A DNA stretch of 10,945 nt. Source: a bacterium (GTDB taxonomy: Bacteria > Patescibacteriota > Patescibacteriia > UBA1558 > S5-K13). The DNA lies in NCBI GenBank assembly GCA_021106915.1, contig JAIOTH010000162.1, forward strand, positions 1 through 10,945, read 5' to 3'. The position numbers and the translations under genes are program-made. The notes below the pieces were generated by a model that saw only the letters and a program-made list of their open reading frames with translations, was not told the DNA's origin and did not search any database. Below, in pieces: positions 1-5,587 of this stretch (the stretch's first letter is position 1; each line of letters starts with the position of its first letter).

Positions 1-59
1 CAGATTGTAAAATCGATTCTGATGGTTTACATTGTCTGCCAATTGATCATTCGGGGTAG
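1..59 (+). CDS. C-terminal end of an upstream gene (partial)
   Basis: The frame beginning at base 3 reads DCKIDSDGLHCLPIDHSG and stops at TAG 57-59. It is open from the window edge and looks like an ordinary soluble or cysteine-containing protein end. The terminator 13 bases further on supports a gene finishing here. A second frame, from base 1, is open to TAA at 64-66 (ending IIRGRK) and cannot be excluded; the first is preferred for its more natural composition. Too little is visible to name a family. Confidence 0.45.
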   Translation, partial: DCKIDSDGLHCLPIDHSG

Positions 60-72
60 AAAATAAGTAAAG

Positions 73-109
73 AAACCTACAATATTTTGAATTGTAGGTT
101 TTATTATTT
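73..109 (+). terminator. Rho-independent terminator of the upstream gene
   Basis: Bases 73-83 pair perfectly with 91-101 (11-bp stem, 7-base loop), followed by a T-rich run to about 109. It lies just after the stop at 57-59 (or 64-66) and separates that gene from radA. Confidence 0.85.
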
Positions 110-136
110 GTATTATTAGTATAGAATTAATATATT
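108..136 (+). promoter_or_regulatory. Candidate sigma-70-type promoter of radA
   Basis: TTGTAT (108-113) and TATATT (131-136) are separated by exactly 17 bases, directly after the upstream terminator. The hicB promoter candidate has the same -35 hexamer and spacing. The -10 overlaps the left arm of the first palindromic repeat, so a protein bound to that dyad could block the promoter. Assigned by consensus only; in DNA this AT-rich, -10-like hexamers are common. Confidence 0.5.
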
Positions 137-219
137 AATCGAGCTGAGCTTGATTAGTATCATTAGTATATTAGTCGAGCTGAGCTCGATTAGTATCATT
201 TTATTCGTATCATTAGTAT
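131..219 (+). repeat. Tandem 36-bp repeat, each copy containing a 29-bp dyad, upstream of radA
   Basis: Copy 1 is 131-166 and copy 2 is 167-202. They differ at four positions (138/174, 151/187 and the last two bases). A third, partial copy repeats the 13 bases of 157-169 at 207-219. Within each full copy, 14-base arms surround a single central G: 132-145 with 147-160, and 168-181 with 183-196. The arms pair throughout except for G-T wobbles. The two internal differences between copies both preserve pairing (A-T to G-T, and G-T to G-C). The element lies between the probable radA -10 and start codon, so it could be a double operator, a 5'-UTR hairpin pair or a duplicated small palindromic repeat. 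Confidence 0.85.
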
Positions 220-221
220 CT

Positions 222-1565
222 ATGTCTAAGATTAAAACAATTTATGCTTGTTCTAAATGCGGAGCCCAAACTCCTAAATGGGAAGGGCGTTGTTCAGAGT
301 GTGGTGGCTGGGGGACTTTAGAAAAAGAAACTGTTTCTGACTCAGAGAGACAAGAGAAACAAAATCAGCTTCAAGATTTGAAAGTTGATTTTATTGATTT
401 AGCTAAAATTAAGAAAAGTGACCCCCAAAGATTGAAAACTGGTTTAGATGCTTTTAATATTGCTATTAATGGTGGAATTGTGCGAGCTTCCTTAGTTTTA
501 ATTGGCGGTAATCCCGGAATTGGTAAATCCACTTTAATTTCTCAAATAGTTTCGAAAAATTTTAAAACTCTTTATGTTTCTGGAGAGGAAACTGCTTCTT
601 CAGTTAAATCCCGGATGGATCGATTAGGCGTTGAGTTTGGAGATTTGAAGTTTCTAGCAGAAAATAATTTAGAAAAAATATTAGCGGGAGCCATGAAGGC
701 TAAATCAGATTTATTAATCATAGATTCTATTCAAACAGTTTATACTTCTGAGATTAATTCGGATGCTGGTGGAGTTTCTCAAGTGCGAGCTTGTACTGTG
801 AAATTAATGGAAATTGCTCGGAAGTTAGATATGGCAATTTTAATAGCTAGTCATGTGAATAAGGCTGGGGATTTAGCAGGACCGAAAGCTTTAGAACATT
901 TAGTGGATTGTGTTATTTCTTTAGAAGGGGACAGGTTGAATCGATATCGGATGTTGCGAGTTATTAAAAATCGTTATGGCTCCACAGATAATTCTGAGGT
1001 TTTAGAAATGACGAGTAAGGGTTTTAAAAAAGTGCTTAATCCTTCCAATATTTATCTTTCTAATTCTAATATTGATAAAGGAACTGTGATTACTTCTATT
1101 ATGGATGGTAGCCAGGTTTTAATGTTAGAACTTCAAGCTTTAGTGAATAAAACTAATTTTGGTTATCCGAAAAGGACTACTTCTGGTTTTGATCAAAAGC
1201 GTTTAGAATTATTATTAGCAGTTTTATCTAAAAAAGCTAGTTTAAAGTTAGGAGCTTATGATGTTTATATTAATTTGACTGGCGGTTTTCAGGTTAAAGA
1301 TCGTTCTTTAGATTTGGCAGTTTGTTTAGCAATTATGTCAGCCTACCATAATAAAGTAGTTAAATCAGATACAATTGTTTTTGGAGAAGTTGGTTTAAGT
1401 GGTGAGATTCGTTCCATACCCAAAACTAGAGAGAGAATCAAAGAAGCTCTAGCTTTAGGTTTTAAAAATATTATTATTCCGAAGTTTAGTAAAAAAATAG
1501 TTATCAAAGAAGTAAACTTAATTGAGGTAGAGAAGATTAAGGATTTATCCACACACCTTTTTTGA
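222..1565 (+). CDS. radA: DNA repair protein RadA (Sms), 447 aa
   Basis: RadA is a RecA-related, DnaB-like ATPase that promotes branch migration of recombination intermediates in the cytoplasm. The N-terminal zinc finger has C10, C13, C24 and C27. Walker A is GGNPGIGKST (95-104) and Walker B is LLIID (164-168). The RadA signature reads KNRYG (249-253), with Tyr where most members have Phe (KNRFG). The C-terminal third is the Lon-protease-like domain, with a recognisable VFGEVGLSGEIR segment. The ATG at 222 is chosen because the protein then begins just before the zinc finger at normal family length (about 450 aa). The frame is open further upstream to a TTG at 150, but that extension only translates the tandem repeat. 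No Shine-Dalgarno sequence precedes the start. The stop is TGA, showing UGA is a terminator in this genome. Identification is secure. Confidence 0.97.
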   Translation: MSKIKTIYACSKCGAQTPKWEGRCSECGGWGTLEKETVSDSERQEKQNQLQDLKVDFIDLAKIKKSDPQRLKTGLDAFNIAINGGIVRASLVLIGGNPGIGKSTLISQIVSKNFKTLYVSGEETASSVKSRMDRLGVEFGDLKFLAENNLEKILAGAMKAKSDLLIIDSIQTVYTSEINSDAGGVSQVRACTVKLMEIARKLDMAILIASHVNKAGDLAGPKALEHLVDCVISLEGDRLNRYRMLRVIKNRYGSTDNSEVLEMTSKGFKKVLNPSNIYLSNSNIDKGTVITSIMDGSQVLMLELQALVNKTNFGYPKRTTSGFDQKRLELLLAVLSKKASLKLGAYDVYINLTGGFQVKDRSLDLAVCLAIMSAYHNKVVKSDTIVFGEVGLSGEIRSIPKTRERIKEALALGFKNIIIPKFSKKIVIKEVNLIEVEKIKDLSTHLF

Positions 1566-1576
1566 GGTGTGGGGAT
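1547..1576 (+). terminator. Hairpin at the radA stop codon (possible weak terminator)
   Basis: CACACCT (1552-1558) pairs with AGGTGTG (1565-1571). After an A-G mismatch, ATCC (1547-1550) pairs with GGAT (1573-1576). The radA TGA (1563-1565) lies at the loop and stem edge. No T-run follows on either strand, so this is not a standard intrinsic terminator. It may instead stabilise the radA mRNA end or give partial attenuation before the next gene. Confidence 0.45.
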
Positions 1577-1612
1577 TTAGAGAAATATTTGAAATAAATA
1601 ATTAATAATATT

Positions 1613-2146
1613 ATGTTTTGGACTATCATAACTTATATATCAGTTTTAATATTGGTAGTTTTAATACTTTTTGATATTTTGGGAATTAGAAAGAAAAATC
1701 TTACAAATCAAAATTATATTGGTATTGGTTTGATATTATTTATCATCGTTTGGCCACAAATACAAAAAGGAGGAGCTTTAGGATTTAGTTTTGAAAAGCG
1801 TATTGAGGATGTAGAGAATAAAGTTATTAAAATAGAGGGGAATTTGGAAGATATTTTTAGTATATATGAAACAGAAGTTTTTGAGTTTGAAAAGTTAGAC
1901 AATGAAGATATTCTTAATCTTTATACAAAAGATGATATGTATTATTTAGATGTTAAATTAAATAATAATCCAATTCATAATTCTATTAATTTATGGTTTT
2001 TTAATGATTTTGTTGGTCCAGATGGTTATGAAATTAATGATGATATCATCACCATAGAACTTGGTAAAAATTGGGATAGGGAGTTTATTAACATTTATAA
2101 AAATGATTTTAAAAATCTTGTTGTTGTTCAGTATATAATAGATTAA
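1613..2146 (+). CDS. Small membrane protein of unknown function, two TM helices plus soluble domain, 177 aa
   Basis: No family was recognised. The N-terminus holds two hydrophobic helices (about residues 3-25 and 34-50) joined by a short basic linker containing RKK. A charged heptad-like segment follows (about 60-80, RIEDVENKVIKIEGNLEDI) that could form a short coiled coil. The remainder (about 85-177) is soluble, acidic and rich in alternating hydrophobic residues, suggesting a beta or alpha/beta domain. The positive-inside rule puts the basic linker in the cytoplasm, which leaves the C-terminal domain probably outside; this is an inference. The gene lies 47 bases after radA with no clear promoter of its own, so read-through past the radA hairpin is plausible. 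The start at 1613 is the first ATG and gives a typical membrane N-terminus. The leader is AT-only, with no ribosome-binding site. Confidence 0.7.
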   Translation: MFWTIITYISVLILVVLILFDILGIRKKNLTNQNYIGIGLILFIIVWPQIQKGGALGFSFEKRIEDVENKVIKIEGNLEDIFSIYETEVFEFEKLDNEDILNLYTKDDMYYLDVKLNNNPIHNSINLWFFNDFVGPDGYEINDDIITIELGKNWDREFINIYKNDFKNLVVVQYIID

Positions 2147-2187
2147 GTATTGATTTCTATTTTAAAAGTGTTAATATAGATAATCCT

Positions 2188-2216
2188 TTGTATTTAGATA
2201 GTTTATTTAGTATAAT
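2188..2216 (+). promoter_or_regulatory. Candidate promoter of the hicBA pair (possibly leaderless)
   Basis: TTGTAT (2188-2193) and a perfect TATAAT (2211-2216) are spaced by 17 bases. A start point about 7 bases after the -10 falls on or next to the A of the ATG at 2223, which would give a leaderless hicB mRNA. Two TAGATA hexamers (2177-2182, 2195-2200) flank the -35 and could be regulator contacts, though such words are cheap in AT-rich DNA. Confidence 0.6.
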
Positions 2217-2222
2217 AAAAAT

Positions 2223-2555
2223 ATGATGAATAATATATATAATAAAATTTTTAGAGTATTCGTACCAGCCAAATCAGCTTTAGAAATTAAGAATAAGTAT
2301 AATATTCCTAGTGAACTAAGCATGAAAATTCGTTTTACCGAAAATGGATATTTTGTTTTAACCTGTAATGAATTACCAGGTTTAATTACAGAAGCTAAAA
2401 ATGGTAAAGAACTTATTCGTATGTTTAATGACGCGGTTCTTAGTTATTTTGATGTTCCTAAATTAGAAGGAGATATAGTATTTAATAAATTAGACATAGA
2501 CGGACACGGTACTTTTCTGATAAGTGATGATAGTCGGGTAGCTCAGTTAGCATAA
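2223..2555 (+). CDS. hicB: HicB-family antitoxin, 110 aa
   Basis: This is the antitoxin of a type II toxin-antitoxin pair; HicB proteins bind and neutralise the HicA mRNA interferase. The HicB partial-RNase-H-like core is visible at about residues 34-75: MKIRFTENGYFVLTCNELPGL, then a helix around GKELIRMFNDAVLSYF. The ELPGL turn followed by a helix is the family hallmark. No C-terminal helix-turn-helix or ribbon-helix-helix is evident, so autoregulation is uncertain. The first 33 residues are an extension relative to short HicBs; an internal ATG at 2322 would start exactly at the core. The start at 2223 is kept because a TATAAT box lies 6 bases upstream. The last residues (SRVAQLA) are encoded by a tRNA D-arm-like sequence. 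The stop is only 4 bases from the hicA start, so antitoxin-first translation coupling is likely. Confidence 0.8.
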   Translation: MMNNIYNKIFRVFVPAKSALEIKNKYNIPSELSMKIRFTENGYFVLTCNELPGLITEAKNGKELIRMFNDAVLSYFDVPKLEGDIVFNKLDIDGHGTFLISDDSRVAQLA

Positions 2556-2559
2556 ATTT

Positions 2560-2820
2560 ATGAAAAAAGTAGATTTCAATAGAAAACAATGCATTAAGTC
2601 TTTAAAAAAGTTAGGTTTTGTAAAGAAAAATACTAGACGGAGTAAACATGATAAATTTGTTGCTCCGAGAGATTTGTTACAAAGCAGACAAGAGAATTAG
2701 CCTCCTTTTATTATGGTTCCGAGAGGCAGGAAAATACATTGTCAGTTAGAAATTAGAAAAGAAATTTGGGCATTTGGTGGAGATGAATTAGTTAAAGAGT
2801 TTTTAGATAACATGAAATAA
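2560..2820 (+). pseudogene. hicA: HicA-family toxin gene interrupted by an in-frame TAG
   Basis: HicA is a small double-stranded-RNA-binding-fold mRNA interferase, the toxin partner of HicB. From ATG 2560 the frame encodes 46 residues (basic N-terminus, KSLKKLGFVKK helix, then RRSKHDKFVAP with the presumed catalytic His30). It meets TAG at 2698-2700, then continues in the same frame for 39 residues (PPFIMVPRGRKIHCQ, then EIRKEIWAFGGDELVKEFL) to TAA 2818-2820. The two halves together, 86 coding positions, match normal HicA length and order. The part after the TAG still reads as intact family sequence, so the change looks recent. A single C-to-T change (CAG to TAG, Gln to stop) would explain it. 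The truncated product lacks the VPR...H strand and C-terminal helix and should be inactive. Alternatives are a sequencing error, suppression of the amber codon, or re-initiation at ATG 2713. Confidence 0.8.
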
Positions 2821-4920
2821 TTACTCCAAATGTACATCTTTAGATATTTGATCTATTTTATCCTTCAATAAAGGATATTTTTTTAATTCTGGATCTTGAT
2901 TGAAGATTTTTTCTACCCAGTTTCTAACTTTTTGATTTAGTTTTAAGTCGGAAAGATCGGCAATTTTAATTTGGCTTAAAAATCCTGATTGAGTGGTGCC
3001 ATAGATATCGCCACTACCTCTAGATTTTAAATCTGCTTCCGCTAATTTAAAACCATCAGTAGTTTTAGTTAAAATATCCAACCTTTGTTTAGTTTTAGGA
3101 TTGGAATTTTCCGTAAAGAGAAAGCAAAATGATTGATGTTCGCCTCGGCCGACTCGGCCTCTAAATTGATGTAAAGAAGCTAAACCAAAACGATCAGCCC
3201 CTTCAATCATCATAATAGTAGCATTAGGATAATCAACTCCGACCTCAATTACCGAAGTAGAAACCAAAATTTTTATTTTATTGTTTGCAAAATCATCTAA
3301 AACTCGTTTTTTTTCATTTTCTTTTAATTTTCCATGTAATAATCCGATTTCCAAATTAGGAAATACTTCATTATTTAATTTTTCATATTCTTGAGTGACA
3401 GATTTAACACCTAATTTGTCGGACTCATTAATTAAGGGGCAGACTACAAAGATTTGATGACCTTTTTGAATATGATTGTAAATAAATTCATAAGCTTTAG
3501 TTCTATTCTGAGGTTCTACTATTCTAGTAATAATTTCTTTTCGACCCAGAGGTTTTTCTTTAATCTGAGAAATGTCTAAATCGCCATAAATACTTAAAGC
3601 TAAACTTCGAGGAATTGGTGTAGCAGTCATTGATAAAAAGTGGGGTGATTTTTTAGCTTTAGATTTTTCTAATAGATTATGTCTTTGATTCACACCAAAA
3701 CGATGTTGTTCATCAACGATTATTAAGCCTAGATTTTTAAATTTAATATCTTTATTAATAATGGAGTGAGTGCCAATAATAAAATCTATTTTGCCAGCAT
3801 TAATTTTTTCAATAATTTTCTTTTTATCTAGTGTTTCGGCAATTTTTTTAGAACCATTATAAATTTGACGATCTTTGTTAGTAAAAAGAGCAATAGTAAT
3901 ATTTTTCTTGACTAGGTATTGAATAATATTTTCAAAATGTTGTTGAGCTAGAATTTGAGTGGGAACCATTAAAGCAACCTGATATTTGTTTAAAATTGTA
4001 TTATAAGCTGATATTAAAGCGACAATGGTTTTTCCAGAACCAACATCTCCTTCCAAGAGTCTATTCATGGGAATTTTTTTCTCCAGGTCTTGGAGAATTT
4101 GCCAAGTAGTTTTTCGTTGATCATTAGTTAATTTAAAGGGTAATGATTGAACAAATTTTTTGATTTGTTTTTCGTGAAATTCAATCTGCAGAGCTTTATT
4201 TTTTTGATTGTCTCTTTTAATAGATTTAGCTAGAGAAATTAAAGTAAAGATTTCATTAAAAGCAATTCTTTCTTTAGCTTCTTTAAGTTTTTTTTGGTTG
4301 TCAGGAAAATGAATCTGTCGCAAAGCTTCATTTAAAATTAATAGCTTTTCATTTTTTAATATTTTTTTTGGTAGCCATTCTTCTAAAAGATAAGTAGTGG
4401 GTAAACTGGCTTTTATTAAATATCTAATTTGTTTTTGGGTTAATCTTTCTGTGCTGGGATAAATTGGAATAATTCGAGCAGTATTAGTGGTTCGAAGGTT
4501 TTTACCTTCGTAAGAGTTAATTTTTTCATAATTAGGACTAACAAAAGAATAACCTAATAAAGTTTTTTTGATTTTTCCAGAAATAAACATTTTATCACCA
4601 ACTTGAATATTTTTAGTGATAAATGCTTGGTTAAACCAAACAATATTTACCTGACCGGTTTCATCTTCCAAAAGAGCTTCGGTAATGTTCATTCGGCGAG
4701 TTTTGGCTCGTTTATTATTAATTAAAATTATTCGACCTTGGACAGTAGTAGTTTCATCATTTTGTAAATTTTTTATTTTTTTAATTTGAGAATAATCATC
4801 ATAACGAAAGGGATAATAAAAAAGAATATCTTTTACCGTGTTTAGTTCAAGTTTTTGTAGTTTTTTGTAAATACTAGCTCCAATACCGTAAATTTGATTT
4901 AGTTTTGTATTTAAATCCAT
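2821..4920 (-). CDS. recG: ATP-dependent DNA helicase RecG, 699 aa
   Basis: RecG is a double-stranded-DNA translocase that regresses stalled replication forks and migrates Holliday junctions. The N-terminal wedge/OB-fold domain is present (about residues 55-135, including VQGRIILINNKR and LEDETGQVNIVWFNQ). Helicase motifs follow in order: Walker A EGDVGSGKT (about 290-298), DEQHRFG (about 402-408), TATPIPRS (about 431-438), HGKL, then STSVIEVGVDYPNAT and QFRGRVGRG (about 585-593). The GLASLHQFRGRVGRG stretch belongs to the TRG region that couples ATP use to translocation. Length matches the family (about 690 aa), with no missing motif. The ATG is preceded on its own strand by AT-only sequence without a ribosome-binding site. 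It is convergent with hicA: the stop codons abut at 2820/2821. Upstream it diverges from the gene at 5075. Identification is secure. Confidence 0.97.
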   Translation of the reverse strand: MDLNTKLNQIYGIGASIYKKLQKLELNTVKDILFYYPFRYDDYSQIKKIKNLQNDETTTVQGRIILINNKRAKTRRMNITEALLEDETGQVNIVWFNQAFITKNIQVGDKMFISGKIKKTLLGYSFVSPNYEKINSYEGKNLRTTNTARIIPIYPSTERLTQKQIRYLIKASLPTTYLLEEWLPKKILKNEKLLILNEALRQIHFPDNQKKLKEAKERIAFNEIFTLISLAKSIKRDNQKNKALQIEFHEKQIKKFVQSLPFKLTNDQRKTTWQILQDLEKKIPMNRLLEGDVGSGKTIVALISAYNTILNKYQVALMVPTQILAQQHFENIIQYLVKKNITIALFTNKDRQIYNGSKKIAETLDKKKIIEKINAGKIDFIIGTHSIINKDIKFKNLGLIIVDEQHRFGVNQRHNLLEKSKAKKSPHFLSMTATPIPRSLALSIYGDLDISQIKEKPLGRKEIITRIVEPQNRTKAYEFIYNHIQKGHQIFVVCPLINESDKLGVKSVTQEYEKLNNEVFPNLEIGLLHGKLKENEKKRVLDDFANNKIKILVSTSVIEVGVDYPNATIMMIEGADRFGLASLHQFRGRVGRGEHQSFCFLFTENSNPKTKQRLDILTKTTDGFKLAEADLKSRGSGDIYGTTQSGFLSQIKIADLSDLKLNQKVRNWVEKIFNQDPELKKYPLLKDKIDQISKDVHLE

Positions 4921-4976
4921 AATTTAATTTTAACAGTAAGCTTGAAGATTGCCAACCTCGAAGGTCGATTTTTTCT

Positions 4977-5004
4977 TGTTTTAGGCGTTTAAATTTAGTA
5001 TACT
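4977..5004 (+). promoter_or_regulatory. Candidate promoter in the recG / 5075 divergent region
   Basis: TTGTTT (4977-4982) and TATACT (4999-5004) are 16 bases apart and would start transcription near 5011, giving about a 64-base leader to the gene at 5075. ACTTA (5002-5006) and TAAGT (5010-5014) form a perfect dyad beside the -10, and AAATTTA (4991-4997) mirrors TAAATTT (5023-5029). Either could be an operator, but the words are AT-rich and may be chance. Confidence 0.35.
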
Positions 5005-5074
5005 TATAGTAAGTTTATATAGTAAATTTAATGAAAAGTTATTTTTTCATGTTTAATTAATAAATAATAAAATT

Positions 5075-5452
5075 ATGACAATGAAAAGAATTTTAGGGTT
5101 AATTTTTATTATAGTGGCTGGGTTATCATATTTTTTGACTGATTGGTCATGGTGGATTGCATTAATTATTCTAGTAGTCGGTATAATAATGTTATTTTGT
5201 AGATGTGATAAATGTCGTATGAAAAAAGTTGAAACACCACAAGAGGAGTCTCAATCAGAAGCACCAATTACAGACACAGTTAAAGAAGAAGTTTCTTCTA
5301 CTCCAGAAGTATCAGAGGAACCTAAAATTATGGAAGATTTCAAGGAAGAAGAAAAAGTAGTGTCAGAAAATAAGGAATCATCTAATCCAGTAGAGCCAGT
5401 TGATTCAGCTTTAGATGATACAGAAGAAGTTTCTGATGAAAATCAAGTTTGA
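5075..5452 (+). CDS. Small membrane protein with acidic disordered tail, 125 aa
   Basis: The family was not recognised. Two hydrophobic segments (about residues 5-21 and 26-42) are separated by a short TDWSWW turn, forming a membrane hairpin. A basic cysteine-containing motif, CRCDKCRMKK (about 43-52), follows at the membrane face; C43, C45 and C48 could bind metal or be modified. From about 53 to the end the chain is low-complexity and dominated by Glu, Ser, Val and Pro, with many acidic repeats, so it is probably disordered. The basic residues after helix 2 predict a cytoplasmic tail. The ATG at 5075 is used; the ATG at 5081 (MKRILG) is an equally credible start. The gene is transcribed away from recG and closed by its own terminator, so it is probably monocistronic. 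Confidence 0.7.
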   Translation: MTMKRILGLIFIIVAGLSYFLTDWSWWIALIILVVGIIMLFCRCDKCRMKKVETPQEESQSEAPITDTVKEEVSSTPEVSEEPKIMEDFKEEEKVVSENKESSNPVEPVDSALDDTEEVSDENQV

Positions 5453-5486
5453 TTAATAAAAAAAAGTATAGCAAAAATATAATTTT

Positions 5487-5524
5487 AAAAGCTCTAAATT
5501 GTTTATTTGGAGCTTTTTGTTTTC
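5487..5524 (+). terminator. Rho-independent terminator after the 5075 gene
   Basis: Bases 5487-5498 pair with 5506-5517 (12 bp including one T-G wobble, 7-base loop), and the descending arm runs into a T-rich tract (TTTTTGTTTT). It isolates the 5075 gene from the operon starting at 5588. Confidence 0.85.
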
Positions 5525-5533
5525 AATATAAAT

Positions 5534-5542
5534 TGTTATAAT
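5534..5542 (+). promoter_or_regulatory. Candidate extended -10 promoter of the envelope operon
   Basis: TATAAT (5537-5542) is preceded by TG at 5534-5535, an extended -10 element. No good -35 lies at 17 bases; TTGTTT at 5517-5522 is only 14 bases away. It falls immediately after the terminator and 45 bases before the ATG at 5588. An AGGG at 5572-5575 is the only purine-rich word near that start, 12 bases away. Confidence 0.5.
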
Positions 5543-5587
5543 ATAGAAAAGGTTATAAATAATAAAAATATAGGGATTTAAATTTAA

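Noticed and set aside
3..14. Homology between the partial first gene and the lipoprotein at 9672, because both share gattgtaaaatc encoding DCKI (9822-9833).
   Set aside because: The match is 12 bases, and the flanking residues differ apart from common acidic/Cys composition. It is too short to claim duplication.
131..219. A CRISPR-like array because of 36-bp repeats.
   Set aside because: The copies are directly adjacent without spacers, and there are only two full copies and no cas genes.
150..221. A 24-codon N-terminal extension of RadA from a TTG start.
   Set aside because: It is the tandem repeat read as protein (two similar hydrophobic stretches) and precedes the normal RadA N-terminus at ATG 222.
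1343..1552. A 69-codon minus-strand open frame inside radA.
   Set aside because: It lies wholly within the Lon-like domain coding region of radA and has no recognisable protein features. The minus-strand frames at 1714-1902 and 10430-10651 were rejected for the same reason.
1563..1565. UGA read as glycine, as in SR1 and Gracilibacteria.
   Set aside because: radA ends with TGA at the expected family length and the 5075 gene also ends with TGA, so UGA is a stop.
2533..2610. A complete tRNA gene starting at the D-arm-like sequence.
   Set aside because: No matching second D-stem arm, anticodon stem, T-arm or acceptor 3' strand follows; only the 5' portion matches.
2698..2700. UAG reassigned to an amino acid throughout the genome.
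   Set aside because: The gene at 10281 ends with TAG, the upstream partial gene probably does too, and no other internal TAG occurs in the recognised genes.
4952..4982. A plus-strand terminator (ACCT-CGA-AGGT hairpin followed by T-rich sequence) upstream of the 5075 gene.
   Set aside because: The stem is only 4 perfect pairs and no plus-strand gene ends before it; recG lies on the other strand.
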